DNA of 41,448 nucleotides. Source: Candidatus Uhrbacteria bacterium GW2011_GWF2_39_13 (GTDB taxonomy: Bacteria > Patescibacteriota > Patescibacteriia > UBA9934 > GWF2-40-263). This document shows, piece after piece, positions 1 through 10,121 of this stretch. The stretch is from NCBI GenBank assembly GCA_000993535.1, contig LBWG01000007.1:1-41448 (forward strand), read 5' to 3'. The stretch's first letter is position 1; the number at the start of each line of letters is the position of its first letter. The position numbers and the translations under genes were made by a program. The notes under the pieces are model-generated. The model searched no databases and had not been told where the DNA came from. It was given only the letters and a program-made list of their open reading frames with translations.

Positions 1-44
1 AGATAAGACGCAAGAAGGTAATCAACTCGAGATGAGGTGGGTCT

Positions 45-91
45 AGCCCCTTTGCAGGGGCTTTCCTGACGCTACCGGCTTTGCCGGTAGC
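45..91. repeat. two adjacent hairpins (agcccctttgcaggggct; gctaccggctttgccggtagc)
   Basis: Perfect inverted repeats read directly at 45-62 and 71-91. Confidence 0.75.
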
Positions 92-160
92 TTGTTACTT
101 GATAATGTCTTGAATTTTGACTTTTGCTGATTTTTCTTGTAGTCTTTTGGCAAAACTAAG

Positions 161-181
161 ACACCGCCCGCAAGGCGGTGT
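161..181. repeat. GC-rich hairpin immediately upstream of the ABC-F gene
   Basis: acaccgcc-cgcaa-ggcggtgt inverted repeat ending about 18 nt before ATG 200. Confidence 0.7.
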
Positions 182-199
182 TTGCTTACACTCTTAACT

Positions 200-1660
200 A
201 TGACTAACAACACGACAGTCATTCGATTTGAAAATGTCTCTTTTGGGTATGATGACGATAATCCCATTTTGGATGAGGCAAGTTTTTCTGTTCCTGAAAA
301 TGGAAAGTTTACGGTCATGGGGCAAAACGGAGCAGGGAAGAGCACGATTTTTAAACTCATCACAGGCGAGCTTAAACCAGACGAGGGAAAAATTCACTTG
401 CCTTTGAATGCGACGACCGCTACAGCTAAACAGGTCATGGCTCGTGAACATCTGAACGAGACGGTTTTAGAATTTTTTGCTCATGCGTTTGCGGAAAAAA
501 AATATGATCTTGATCGCAGAATTCAAAACATTCTTGATACCGTTAATCTCACAACACCATTTGATAAAAAAATTGGAGAGTTTTCTGGTGGACAACAGGC
601 ACGATTGTTACTGGCGTATGCCTTGATTCAAGAACCAGATATTTTGCTTTTAGACGAGCCAACCAATAATTTGGATCGTGATGGAATTGATCATCTCACC
701 ACTTTTTTGATCATGTATGAAAAGACGGTATTAGTGATTTCTCATGATGCGGATTTTTTGAATGCCTTTACAGAAGGCGTCCTTCATTTGGATGTGTTTA
801 CCGGAAAAGTCGAGAAATACGATGGAAACTATACAGACGTGGTTGTAGAGATTTCCGCGCGAGTGGAACGAGATCGAATGCTCAACGCACGTCTTTTAAA
901 AGACATTCAGGATCGAAAAGACAAGATCAATTTTTTTGCACACAAAGGTGGAAAGATGCGAAAACTTGCGAGCAAGCTTCGAGATCAGGTTGCCGATGAT
1001 GAAGAAAATATGGTTGATGTAAAACGTGATGATAAGACGATTAAAGATTTTACGATTCCGGCCCAACCGTTTACGGATGTGATCGTTCACCTCACATCCG
1101 TTAAGGTGATCAAGAATCATGAGGCTCATGAAGTCGCGCTGGATCTCAAATTACGTAGAGGTCAACATCTTTTTGTTTCTGGTCCAAACGGTATTGGGAA
1201 AAGTACCCTGTTGCGGACCCTTTTTGAAGGAGTAGATCCTGGAGCCAAAATTACACTGGGAGTTCAGGTTGGATATTATCGCCAGGATTTTTCTGGTTTG
1301 GATTTTGAACAGACCGCCTATCAAGCGCTTGAATCGGTGATGGGAGTTCCCAATAACGAGACATTGCGTCGTACCGCTGCTCAGTTTCTTTTTGATTCAG
1401 ACGCTCTGCGCACAAAAGTGGGTGCGCTTTCTGAAGGACAAAAAGGGCTCCTTTGTTTTGCCCGTTTTGTTCTTCAAACTCCAGGACTTCTTATTTTTGA
1501 TGAGCCAACAAACCATATTAACTTCCGCCATCTTCCGGTGATTGCTCGAGCTTTGAATGAATATGAAGGAGCGATGATTGTCGTCAGTCACGCAGAAGAA
1601 TTTGTTGGTAGCATTCGTTTTGATCAAGAATTGGATCTCTCCACAAAGGTTTCTTCTTAA
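200..1660 (+). CDS. ABC-F family ATP-binding protein (two ABC domains)
   Basis: Two Walker A motifs (GQNGAGKST, GPNGIGKST), LSGGQ-like signatures (FSGGQQAR, LSEGQKG), two LLLDEPTNNLD / LIFDEPTNH Walker B motifs, no TM segments; ATG at 200 preferred over TTG at 182. Confidence 0.93.
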   Translation: MTNNTTVIRFENVSFGYDDDNPILDEASFSVPENGKFTVMGQNGAGKSTIFKLITGELKPDEGKIHLPLNATTATAKQVMAREHLNETVLEFFAHAFAEKKYDLDRRIQNILDTVNLTTPFDKKIGEFSGGQQARLLLAYALIQEPDILLLDEPTNNLDRDGIDHLTTFLIMYEKTVLVISHDADFLNAFTEGVLHLDVFTGKVEKYDGNYTDVVVEISARVERDRMLNARLLKDIQDRKDKINFFAHKGGKMRKLASKLRDQVADDEENMVDVKRDDKTIKDFTIPAQPFTDVIVHLTSVKVIKNHEAHEVALDLKLRRGQHLFVSGPNGIGKSTLLRTLFEGVDPGAKITLGVQVGYYRQDFSGLDFEQTAYQALESVMGVPNNETLRRTAAQFLFDSDALRTKVGALSEGQKGLLCFARFVLQTPGLLIFDEPTNHINFRHLPVIARALNEYEGAMIVVSHAEEFVGSIRFDQELDLSTKVSS

Positions 1661-1664
1661 AGAT

Positions 1665-2357
1665 ATGTTTGCTCCTACTGTTATTTACGAAGACAACCAT
1701 TTGTTAGTGGTTGAAAAACCGATCAACATACCCGTCCAAGAGGATGCCAGTGAGGATCCAGATTTGCTGACATTGCTTAAACAATGGATTAAAGAAAGAG
1801 ATCAAAAACCCGGCAATGTGTTTCTTGGGCTTGTTCATCGTTTGGATCGTCCTGTGGGAGGCGTGATGGTTTTTGCGAAAACCTCTAAAGCGGCTTCTCG
1901 GCTTGCCAAGCAGATGTATGCTCGGACGTTTGAAAAAGAATATCTTACCGTTGTGCGAGGCGTGCCAATGTTTGCCTCTGGAAGGCTTGTCCATTGGTTG
2001 CTCAAAGATGAAGATACAAATATCGTCCATTGTGTGCCTGAAGGAACGCCTGATGCCAAGCGTGCTGTTCTTGAATATGAATGTCTTGAAACACAGGATG
2101 GTTTAAGTCTTATCAAGATTCAATTGGAAACAGGCCGTTCGCATCAAATTCGTGTTCAGATGGCTGAAATTGGATGCGTGATTTATGGAGATCAAAAGTA
2201 CGGAGTTTGTGTGAACGAGCCTGGTCAACAGTTAGCTCTTTGGTCCACAAACATTCGTTTTTTCCATCCAACAAAAGATGAACCAATGATGTTTACAAGT
2301 ATTCCACCAAAAAAATATCCCTGGAATCTTTTTGCTGATCATCCGGAACTTCTTTAG
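1665..2357 (+). CDS. RluA-family 23S rRNA/tRNA pseudouridine synthase
   Basis: VIYEDNHLLVVEKP, LVHRLDRPVGGVMVFAKTSKAA, ETGRSHQIRVQMA motifs; start MFAPTVIYED. Confidence 0.92.
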   Translation: MFAPTVIYEDNHLLVVEKPINIPVQEDASEDPDLLTLLKQWIKERDQKPGNVFLGLVHRLDRPVGGVMVFAKTSKAASRLAKQMYARTFEKEYLTVVRGVPMFASGRLVHWLLKDEDTNIVHCVPEGTPDAKRAVLEYECLETQDGLSLIKIQLETGRSHQIRVQMAEIGCVIYGDQKYGVCVNEPGQQLALWSTNIRFFHPTKDEPMMFTSIPPKKYPWNLFADHPELL

Positions 2358-2377
2358 ATTGAAGCGTCCGGATTTTT
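2341..2377 (+). terminator. intrinsic terminator overlapping the 3' end of the pseudouridine synthase gene
   Basis: atccgg..cttc / gaag..ccggat stem followed by TTTTT. Confidence 0.55.
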
Positions 2378-2654
2378 ATTCCCCATTTACATAAAACCTC
2401 TGACCCCAGAAGGAGATGAAATAGTAATCTTCTGCGCAGGCGTCTACGTTTGCACCAAACGGCACCCAACGGACATTCAAGCAGGATCCGTCGCAGTCGC
2501 AGGTGTTTTTCGGTTTTTTGAAATTTTCAGCGTCGTTTCCACGGAAAAATTTACTTTCCATAATGTTTTCTCCATTATCCATCCAAAGCCATGGACTTGC
2601 GAAGGCGAGAGCGAAGAGAATGGTGGCACAGAGACTGATGATGATTTTTTTCAT
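2376..2654 (-). CDS. small secreted/lipid-anchored Cys-containing hypothetical protein
   Basis: N-terminal signal peptide (MKKIIISLCATILFALAFASP) and CDCDGSC motif. Confidence 0.6.
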   Translation of the reverse strand: MKKIIISLCATILFALAFASPWLWMDNGENIMESKFFRGNDAENFKKPKNTCDCDGSCLNVRWVPFGANVDACAEDYYFISFWGQRFYVNGE

Positions 2655-2664
2655 ACGTATGGAT

Positions 2665-2901
2665 TTACGATTTTTCTTGTGATGTTTCTATCAGTGCGAA
2701 TCGTTGAACATCTGTTCCATTTACGATGACGGTTTCAAGAAACATCGTCTTAGGCCGCACCCAGAGCGCTTGATCTCCATAGATTTCGTCGGCGTAGAGT
2801 GCTTGATAAACCACCAATTCTTCTAATGTTTCGCTATGGCGTGCTGTGCCGATGACTTCATAGAGACCGCCTTTATAATGTTGGTATGTGCCTGATTTCA
2901 T
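2665..2901 (-). CDS. DUF1653-like small protein
   Basis: [31 protein letters not shown]...[13 protein letters not shown] pattern. Confidence 0.85.
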   Translation of the reverse strand: MKSGTYQHYKGGLYEVIGTARHSETLEELVVYQALYADEIYGDQALWVRPKTMFLETVIVNGTDVQRFALIETSQEKS

Positions 2902-2913
2902 AATTAAGAGATT

Positions 2914-5043
2914 TTATTTTTCAAAATCATACCTAAACAAATAGATCTGTCCGTCGCCCAGACTGCGCCAGTCGCTGGCGGTTGTCTTAGCCGTCTCGAT
3001 AATGCGCGGGGCGTCCCACCAGTAGCTGTTGACGAGGAAGAAAAGCGTGTTTACGTCTCCATGCATAGGAACAAGAGCAAGCGCTTGTTGGGCGGTTTCG
3101 CGCGTTGGGTGATCGTTCATGGCAAGGAAGTATTGGTACAATTTTTCACCGGTAGGAATGGGATAGAAAAAAAGGTCGCCGTAATAACGAAATCCGATTT
3201 CCTGGATGGCCCCGGCGGAAACAGATTGGTTGGCAAGAACCAGATAGGGCTTATCTTGGGCGAGCGTTTCCACAAGATGCACGGCATCAATGTCCGCCTG
3301 GCTTACGTTAAATCCTCGATTGGTTTCATAAGCGTCCCGTCTTGGATAACTTAAGTAGAAATGGCTTCCCATCATGACAACCAAAAGAAAAAGCACTCCA
3401 GTGCGCAGAACAAACGGCTGCTGTTTGATATTTACGAATACATGTCCAAGTCCCAAAATAACCAACGGAGCTAAGAAGAAGAGAATCAGTGGGAGTAGGC
3501 GATCGGCGTAATTAGAACGTTCGTAATTAATGAGAAAAGTAAATTCAAGAAGTCTGGACATGATGAAATAGTTCACGCCAAGAGCTACGACCATGATCAA
3601 CAGAATTCGAAACCGACGAGAGAGATCTGTGCGGTATTCCAACCAAGCAAAACCAGCAATGACAAAAAACAAAAGGAATGCGTTGAAACCGTAGAGATAG
3701 ATAAGATCTAACACAGGATCAAACCGATTTTCAAAAAAGATGGTGAGATTAAGTCCCTTGAGCCAGCTCAGAGGATTTAACGCGCTCCAGTTTATTCCCA
3801 GAGTTTGTCCACTGATGAGTGCGTTTGCCACAAAACTTAATGGAAGCACGATGCAGGAAAAAGCAATAAGACAGACTCGAATGATTTTATTTGTTTTGGG
3901 AGTACGGGGGTTGGTTCTGCTTGGGTCGGTCATCAGAAGCATAAAATAGAGCCCTGCAGGAATACCAGCAATAGGGTGAATGAGAAATGTGGCGAATGTT
4001 GTCAGACCAAGCACACCCAGGCGCGGGTGTTCCTTCTCAAACAGATAAGGAACAGACGCGAGAATTCCAAGCAAAATCCAAAGATTCGCCAGAGCTTGTG
4101 GGGTCGTCACGATAAATTGTGAGAGAGGAAGCAGGAATAGACCTGACAGGCATAACATGGACTCAGAACGAGTACGCAGAATATGTACGCACGCAAAATA
4201 CCAAGCCATGGGGAGCAGAAGGGCCGTTAATACCGGAACAAGAAAGGTATCGGTCAGATCAATCGAAAGGTCAAATCCGTGATGAAGGAATAACACCAAA
4301 ACATACTGGCCAATATAATAAAAAGGTTTTGGGGTGATCGTTCCAAAATTTGCAAGATGGACTTCCGTTGCTTTGTGAATAAATGAGTCAAATCCAAATC
4401 CAATAGGGAACACGATAGCGACAATACTTACGGTGGCAAATAAAAGACCGCAAACAAAGGTCAATGAGAGAGCCCGTTCTTTTCCTCGCCACAAGAGGGC
4501 AAGAATGAGCGCTGTCATGAGCAGATAGATAATAAAGATGTTTGTTGGCAGGCGTTCCCATACAGAACGAACAGCTTCTGTGATAGACGCATTTCCCAGT
4601 GTGATAAAAAACAACACGAATAAAAAGAGATAAAGACTGGAAACGAGCCAAACAATAGAAGGAATACGGTGGTGTTTTTCATGCCAGAGATCATGTAAAT
4701 GATTAAAAACCGTTTTTGTTTGGAAACGTTTTGTGATCCAAAGCATGATTGGTACAGTTAGAAGGATGACAATCGAAATGAGAGTCGGTGTAACCTGCCA
4801 AACGTAATAGGCAAAAGTCAGAACAATGAGAATGCAGGAAAGTAATGTCCAAAACCCAATCCACCAGCGTAAAATAGCTTTTTCAGAAAACACGAGGACT
4901 CCACCCAATTCCCAACCAAACACAACGGCGTAACAAATAAATAAAACAGATCCTAAGATTGCACAGTGCCAAATAGAGTTATTTAAAACAAAAAAAACTA
5001 GAAACAGGATACAAAAAATGGTAAGCTCAAAACGTCGTAGCAT
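2914..5043 (-). CDS. large polytopic membrane protein, possible GT-C-type glycosyltransferase-like
   Basis: 709 aa with many hydrophobic segments; family assignment is weak. Confidence 0.7.
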   Translation of the reverse strand: MLRRFELTIFCILFLVFFVLNNSIWHCAILGSVLFICYAVVFGWELGGVLVFSEKAILRWWIGFWTLLSCILIVLTFAYYVWQVTPTLISIVILLTVPIMLWITKRFQTKTVFNHLHDLWHEKHHRIPSIVWLVSSLYLFLFVLFFITLGNASITEAVRSVWERLPTNIFIIYLLMTALILALLWRGKERALSLTFVCGLLFATVSIVAIVFPIGFGFDSFIHKATEVHLANFGTITPKPFYYIGQYVLVLFLHHGFDLSIDLTDTFLVPVLTALLLPMAWYFACVHILRTRSESMLCLSGLFLLPLSQFIVTTPQALANLWILLGILASVPYLFEKEHPRLGVLGLTTFATFLIHPIAGIPAGLYFMLLMTDPSRTNPRTPKTNKIIRVCLIAFSCIVLPLSFVANALISGQTLGINWSALNPLSWLKGLNLTIFFENRFDPVLDLIYLYGFNAFLLFFVIAGFAWLEYRTDLSRRFRILLIMVVALGVNYFIMSRLLEFTFLINYERSNYADRLLPLILFFLAPLVILGLGHVFVNIKQQPFVLRTGVLFLLVVMMGSHFYLSYPRRDAYETNRGFNVSQADIDAVHLVETLAQDKPYLVLANQSVSAGAIQEIGFRYYGDLFFYPIPTGEKLYQYFLAMNDHPTRETAQQALALVPMHGDVNTLFFLVNSYWWDAPRIIETAKTTASDWRSLGDGQIYLFRYDFEK

Positions 5044-5077
5044 AAAAATTTCTAGGATTACATTATCACTTTACCAT

Positions 5078-5656
5078 ATGTTTGAGCGCAATCCGCAAAA
5101 GCTGTTTCCGCACGATCATCTCATGCGCTATACCGTGATTCCTTTGATTCCAACATTCATCACACCCAACATGGTCACGGTGTTTCGGATGATCATGACT
5201 CCTGTTGTCCTTTGGTTTTTATATCTTGAGCAGTTCACGATCGGTGTGCCGATTTTTTTGTTTGTTGCTTTTACCGATGCCATGGATGGCTCGTTGGCTC
5301 GTTTGCGTAATCAAATTACCCAATGGGGGACATTTTACGATCCGCTTGCAGATAAAATCCTTATTAGCTCTGTGATTTTGTTGGTGGTGGTTCAACATGT
5401 CAATGTTATTTTTGGAGTGTTGATTCTTGGCATTGAAGCTCTTCTTTTGATTGGAGGATGTATTAAAAAAATGAACGGAAAAATTATAGGGTCGAACATC
5501 TTTGGTAAAACAAAGATGTTTCTTCAGGTGACTGGGGTTTTACTCCTGCTGATTGCTCTTTGGGCAGGGTTTGATTTGTTTATTCCTCTTTCTGTTGGAA
5601 CGCTTTCCCTTGCGATCGTTTTTGCCGTGATCAGTCTTTTTACCTATGGTCTTTAA
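5078..5656 (+). CDS. CDP-alcohol phosphatidyltransferase family protein
   Basis: DAMDGSLAR...GTFYDPLADKI motif (D-x2-DG-x2-AR-x8-G-x3-D-x3-D) and TM helices. Confidence 0.9.
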   Translation: MFERNPQKLFPHDHLMRYTVIPLIPTFITPNMVTVFRMIMTPVVLWFLYLEQFTIGVPIFLFVAFTDAMDGSLARLRNQITQWGTFYDPLADKILISSVILLVVVQHVNVIFGVLILGIEALLLIGGCIKKMNGKIIGSNIFGKTKMFLQVTGVLLLLIALWAGFDLFIPLSVGTLSLAIVFAVISLFTYGL

Positions 5657-7286
5657 CAAAACAGAGGTCTCAATAGATCGTTGGAGAAAGATCGCTCTGA
5701 TCACTATTACCTGTGTTTTTTTTCTTGGAAGTTTAATTCTCGTTAATTGTTCTTTTCTTTTTGTCTCTCCTGATGAAACAGCGAATGCTTATTTTGCAGA
5801 ACTTTTTGCACAGTCTGCTTCATTTCAAGGTCCTTATAATGAATTAGCAGATGAATTTGATCGAATTCATCCTCGCAGTACGGTAAATAATCACGGACAG
5901 CTTTTGCCTGGGAGTTTTTTGGGACTTTCTTTTTTATACGGAATCATTTCGATCGTGTTTGGGAAATGGGTTTTTTGGATTTTGACACCTCTTGTTACGA
6001 TAGGTACGGCTTATGCATGGAGAAAACTGATCGCTCAATGGACAAACGAACAGATTGGGGCGATAACGTTTATTTTATTTTTGATTCATCCTGCAGTTTG
6101 GTATTACACCGCGCGTGGAATGATGCATAACGTTTTGTTTCTCGATTTGTTTATTTTAGGGTGTTGGATGTGGATGGTGCGACCTATCGCACGTAAAATG
6201 GGAGATTTGAACATGACCTCTGTTTCTTTAGATGATTTTTTTGCAGGTTTGCTTTTTGGATTGGCTCTATTTGTTCGTTCTAGTGAAGTCCTTTGGATTG
6301 CGGTTCTTTTGTGTTTGTCGATTTTGATTTGGTGGCGCTCGCTTGTGTGGCGTCGTTTGCTAGTGGGCTTGTGCGGATTATTTTTGGGGTTAGGATTCTT
6401 TTTTGTGATGAATACTTTAAGCTACGGCCATCCATTGACTACAGGCTATACATTTCAAGTCTTTTCACCACAAGTACTTTCTCAACAACAATTTTTTGAT
6501 ATGGAAACGCTGGCAGACACGGTAACCGTTCTTCCTTTTGGATTTCATCCTAAAGTCGCTTGGCAGCATTTTTCTTCTTATGTTGTAGAAATGTTTTGGT
6601 GGTTAAGCGTGTTGGTATTACCAGGATTTTTTATTCTGTGGTCACAAAAAACAGGCCGATGGACACTCCGATGGGCACTGATTCTTTCTTTGTTGGTCAG
6701 TGTTTGGTTGGTATTGATGTATGGCAGCTGGGAGATTCATGATAATCCTGACTCAACACAAACTACGATGGCTAATTCCTATGTTCGATATTGGCTTCCT
6801 TTATATGTTTTTTTAACACCCATAATGGCTGCGACGATTTATTGGGTGTCTCAACGTGGTCGCTCTCTTTTTTCTAAACGTCTTATAACAATTTCATTTA
6901 TTCTTTTGATTCTTGGATTTAATGTGAGAACGGTGTTTTTACAAGGTCAAGATGGTCTTCTAAAAATGCGTTCCCAATTACAACATTCAGAATCTATTCA
7001 AGCTTCCGTATTACGATATACCTCACCAGGGAGCGTTATCATCGTCGATCGTTCGGATAAACTTTTTTTCCCACACCGGCAGGTTTGGTATCCTTTACGA
7101 GATGAAGCAACCTATGCAGCCATGCCAAGGCTCGTTGAGAAAACACAACTGTATTATTATGGAATTACTTTTCCGCAAGCGGATATAGAGTATCTCAATA
7201 CAGATCGTCTTAAGAACCTCGGTCTTCAGATTGAACTGATTGAAACATTCCAACAAGAGTCTCTTTATCGTATTTCTTCTTTTTAA
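5646..7286 (+). CDS. polytopic membrane protein, GT39/ArnT-like glycosyltransferase candidate
   Basis: FVSPDETANAYFAELFA (acidic motif after TM1) and multiple TM helices. Confidence 0.7.
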   Translation: MVFNKTEVSIDRWRKIALITITCVFFLGSLILVNCSFLFVSPDETANAYFAELFAQSASFQGPYNELADEFDRIHPRSTVNNHGQLLPGSFLGLSFLYGIISIVFGKWVFWILTPLVTIGTAYAWRKLIAQWTNEQIGAITFILFLIHPAVWYYTARGMMHNVLFLDLFILGCWMWMVRPIARKMGDLNMTSVSLDDFFAGLLFGLALFVRSSEVLWIAVLLCLSILIWWRSLVWRRLLVGLCGLFLGLGFFFVMNTLSYGHPLTTGYTFQVFSPQVLSQQQFFDMETLADTVTVLPFGFHPKVAWQHFSSYVVEMFWWLSVLVLPGFFILWSQKTGRWTLRWALILSLLVSVWLVLMYGSWEIHDNPDSTQTTMANSYVRYWLPLYVFLTPIMAATIYWVSQRGRSLFSKRLITISFILLILGFNVRTVFLQGQDGLLKMRSQLQHSESIQASVLRYTSPGSVIIVDRSDKLFFPHRQVWYPLRDEATYAAMPRLVEKTQLYYYGITFPQADIEYLNTDRLKNLGLQIELIETFQQESLYRISSF

Positions 7287-7291
7287 ATTTC

Positions 7292-8701
7292 ATGTTTATT
7301 CTCCGTTTTCTACAATTGGTGATCATCAGTGTTCCCATTGCGCTTTTTCTTTGGTTGGGAAATCAGTGGTTTATTCCCTCTGGCATGTTTAAGATTTCTC
7401 ATATGGTTGGAGAATCGTCGCCGTTTATTGATGAACTCAGACCAGAAACCCGAGTTGGTTCTGTTGAAAAAAGTGAACAAGGAGAATCGATTCAATCTCT
7501 TTTTGCAGATCCGGTCTTTTTTTTCCTTCACCCGCACCGAGTTTTTAGTAAAATCAATCTGGAAGTTTGGTTTCAAAATGAATCCCTTCCGTTGATTGAA
7601 CTGGGAGCCTTGTCAAAAATCCATCCGGACGTGTACACACTTGCCCCTCTCCAGAATCGAATCATCGACGATTCTTCTTGGAATCGGTTAGAAAAAAATG
7701 GACTCGTTTTACTTCAGCGTCAAAAAAACTACGATTCATTAGACGATTTTTTTGCGAATCCTCCTGAACGGAATCAGGTCGCTATTTATCGAACTTCGTT
7801 TGAAAATCCATATCGTCTTCCAACATATCAACCTATAGACAAGACACAGATGATTGATGTTTCTTTGAGAGGACATCACGAATTTAAAACATATATTAAA
7901 AATGAGACCCTTTTTTTTCGCTTCTCTTTTATGGATATGAATCGGGACGAAGGGGAGGATGTTACGCGTTTGACGGTTTTTAACGAATTAGGGCAGCCTG
8001 TTGCCGAGGTGCGTGCCTCAGATGATGAAAACGTAAGCGATGATGCTCATGTGGTAGATGGACTCAGAACCATCGAACTTCGGACAGAGGGTTTATCAGA
8101 GGGTGTTTATAAAGTCGTTATGGATGCGCCGCGTGATATTTTTTTCCGAAAGATAGAAACATCTCAACAAAAAATACTTTTTTTAAACACTCTTTTTATT
8201 GGGGATGAAATTGGGTATCGAGAACCTGGCCAAGGAGCCACCTTTTATACTCAATCACAGCGACTGCGCTTTCAGACGCGACACGCAGAGGGCATTCAGA
8301 CAATTCACTCAGGTGGGAGCACTCTCACGATTGCCCAGCCTTATGAGTGGCACACTCTTTCTTTGGATGGGGAAGGACTCCAATCCATCACCCTTCCTAC
8401 AGGAGATGTAGAAATTGTTACCGAAGGTGGGATGTCATTTTCAAAAGATCAATTTTTTCAACCAGATCCTCCAACACTCAATGCGTATACGTCCTTGGAT
8501 GAGATGGGAGTCGATTATGTGTTAGCCCGTTATGTATCTCCACGTTTAGAAGGGGATTGGTGGGTTGCTCATGTGGAATTTCCAGTAAGTATTCTGTATA
8601 TAGATGACCAGACATGGAAATTTAGTTTTTCAACGCCAGGTATTGAAGAGATGAATACTGATTGGAAGATTCATCAAATCAACGCTCTGTTATATCGTTA
8701 A
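7292..8701 (+). CDS. membrane-anchored extracytoplasmic hypothetical protein
   Basis: N-terminal TM helix followed by a 440-aa soluble part; 5 nt after the upstream gene. Confidence 0.7.
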   Translation: MFILRFLQLVIISVPIALFLWLGNQWFIPSGMFKISHMVGESSPFIDELRPETRVGSVEKSEQGESIQSLFADPVFFFLHPHRVFSKINLEVWFQNESLPLIELGALSKIHPDVYTLAPLQNRIIDDSSWNRLEKNGLVLLQRQKNYDSLDDFFANPPERNQVAIYRTSFENPYRLPTYQPIDKTQMIDVSLRGHHEFKTYIKNETLFFRFSFMDMNRDEGEDVTRLTVFNELGQPVAEVRASDDENVSDDAHVVDGLRTIELRTEGLSEGVYKVVMDAPRDIFFRKIETSQQKILFLNTLFIGDEIGYREPGQGATFYTQSQRLRFQTRHAEGIQTIHSGGSTLTIAQPYEWHTLSLDGEGLQSITLPTGDVEIVTEGGMSFSKDQFFQPDPPTLNAYTSLDEMGVDYVLARYVSPRLEGDWWVAHVEFPVSILYIDDQTWKFSFSTPGIEEMNTDWKIHQINALLYR

Positions 8702-8704
8702 TGT

Positions 8705-9073
8705 ATGAGATGGTTTGAGACAAAAAAAAAGGCGATAGAACTATTGACTCGAACAGGATTTTTGACCTGTCTTATTTCTTATATTCTGTTTTGGTTTACA
8801 GATTTTTTGATTCCAGGTTTTGTTTCTCGTTATTTTTCTGTTCACGTTTTTTTGCTTATCGCCTTGGTTTGTGGTCTCTTATGGTCTCATGTCATTGAAA
8901 CCTATACGCAACACCCGCGATTGCGACGTTTTGTGGTCTCTTCTTTGGGTCTTTTGCTTGCTCTGTTAACATGGAAGTTCACTTTCGGGTTAGGATTTGA
9001 ACGTTTTTTTCTAGTTATGGTAGTCTTTTTTACTCCAAGTCTTCTTTCTTTTTTTCTTAACGACCCAGTATGA
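8705..9073 (+). CDS. small polytopic membrane protein
   Basis: 122 aa, 3-4 hydrophobic segments; overlaps the rmlB start (ATGA). Confidence 0.65.
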   Translation: MRWFETKKKAIELLTRTGFLTCLISYILFWFTDFLIPGFVSRYFSVHVFLLIALVCGLLWSHVIETYTQHPRLRRFVVSSLGLLLALLTWKFTFGLGFERFFLVMVVFFTPSLLSFFLNDPV

Positions 9074-10071
9074 AAATTCTTTTAACAGGTGGCGCAGGAT
9101 TCATGGGATCTAACATGATCCACTATCTTCTTCGTGAATATCAAGATATTGAAGTGATCAATTTTGATGATTTGACGTATGCAGGGAATTTAGAAAGTTT
9201 GACGGACGTGGCCCAAGACCCACGCTACACATTTGTAAAAGGAAATATTATCGATACAAACGCTGTGGAGACTGCTATTCAAGGAGTCGATGTGGTGATT
9301 AATTACGCTGCAGAAACTCATGTCGATCGTTCTATTTTAGATCCTCGTGCCTTTATCGATACGAATATCTATGGCGTTTATAATATTTTGGAAGCCGTAC
9401 GCAAACACAAAATTCATCGCTATATACAGATTTCTACAGACGAAGTGTTCGGAGCTGTCCTAGAAGGAGAAAGTGATGAACAGTCCAAGTTTGAACCTCG
9501 CTCGCCTTATTCTGCTTCAAAAGCAGCCGGGGATCATTTATGCGCGGCGTACGCCATTACCTACGGAGTTCCGGTCATTGTTACGCATTCCTGTAATTTT
9601 TACGGCCCCTATCAGTTTCCAGAAAAGCTCATTCCTTTGTTTACCATGAACTTGATTGAGGGAAAGAAGGTTCCTGTTTATGGAGATGGCCAGCAAGTAC
9701 GAGAGTGGATCTTTACCCATGATCATTGCCGAGCCGTTGACGTCATCATGCGCAAAGGCAATCCAGGTGAAATTTACAATATTGGAACAGGATATCGTGT
9801 GCCTAATTTGGAGGTTATCAAACAAATGCTTGATCTCACAGGGCGTGGAGAGGAAGCCATTGAATACGTGCTAGACCGTCCGGGGCATGATCGTCGGTAC
9901 GCCGTGAACTCAAATAAATTAAGAACCGAACTTGGTTGGGAACCTCAGGTAAGTTTCGAAGAAGGTCTTGCAAAAACAGTGGAATGGTACAAAAACAATC
10001 CAGATTGGATTAACCGTTGTCGGACAGGGGAATACAAAGAATATTATTTAAAACAGTACGGCAATAAATAA
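9070..10071 (+). CDS. rmlB: NDP-glucose 4,6-dehydratase
   Basis: GGAGFMGSN, NYAAETHVDRSI, STDEVFG, YSASKAAGDHL, NFYGPYQFPEKLIPLF. Confidence 0.93.
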   Translation: MKILLTGGAGFMGSNMIHYLLREYQDIEVINFDDLTYAGNLESLTDVAQDPRYTFVKGNIIDTNAVETAIQGVDVVINYAAETHVDRSILDPRAFIDTNIYGVYNILEAVRKHKIHRYIQISTDEVFGAVLEGESDEQSKFEPRSPYSASKAAGDHLCAAYAITYGVPVIVTHSCNFYGPYQFPEKLIPLFTMNLIEGKKVPVYGDGQQVREWIFTHDHCRAVDVIMRKGNPGEIYNIGTGYRVPNLEVIKQMLDLTGRGEEAIEYVLDRPGHDRRYAVNSNKLRTELGWEPQVSFEEGLAKTVEWYKNNPDWINRCRTGEYKEYYLKQYGNK

Positions 10072-10098
10072 AAAACCACCCGTCTCGTAAGAGGGTGG
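10071..10098 (-). terminator. intrinsic terminator of the minus-strand gene 10122..10709
   Basis: ccaccc...gggtgg stem with an A-run on + (T-run on -). Confidence 0.7.
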
Positions 10099-10121
10099 CT
10101 CGGAGATTGGAAGAGAGGGGA

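Noticed and set aside
43-363. 106-aa minus-strand ORF over the window start
   Set aside because: It covers three hairpins and the antisense of the ABC-F N-terminus; no support as a gene.
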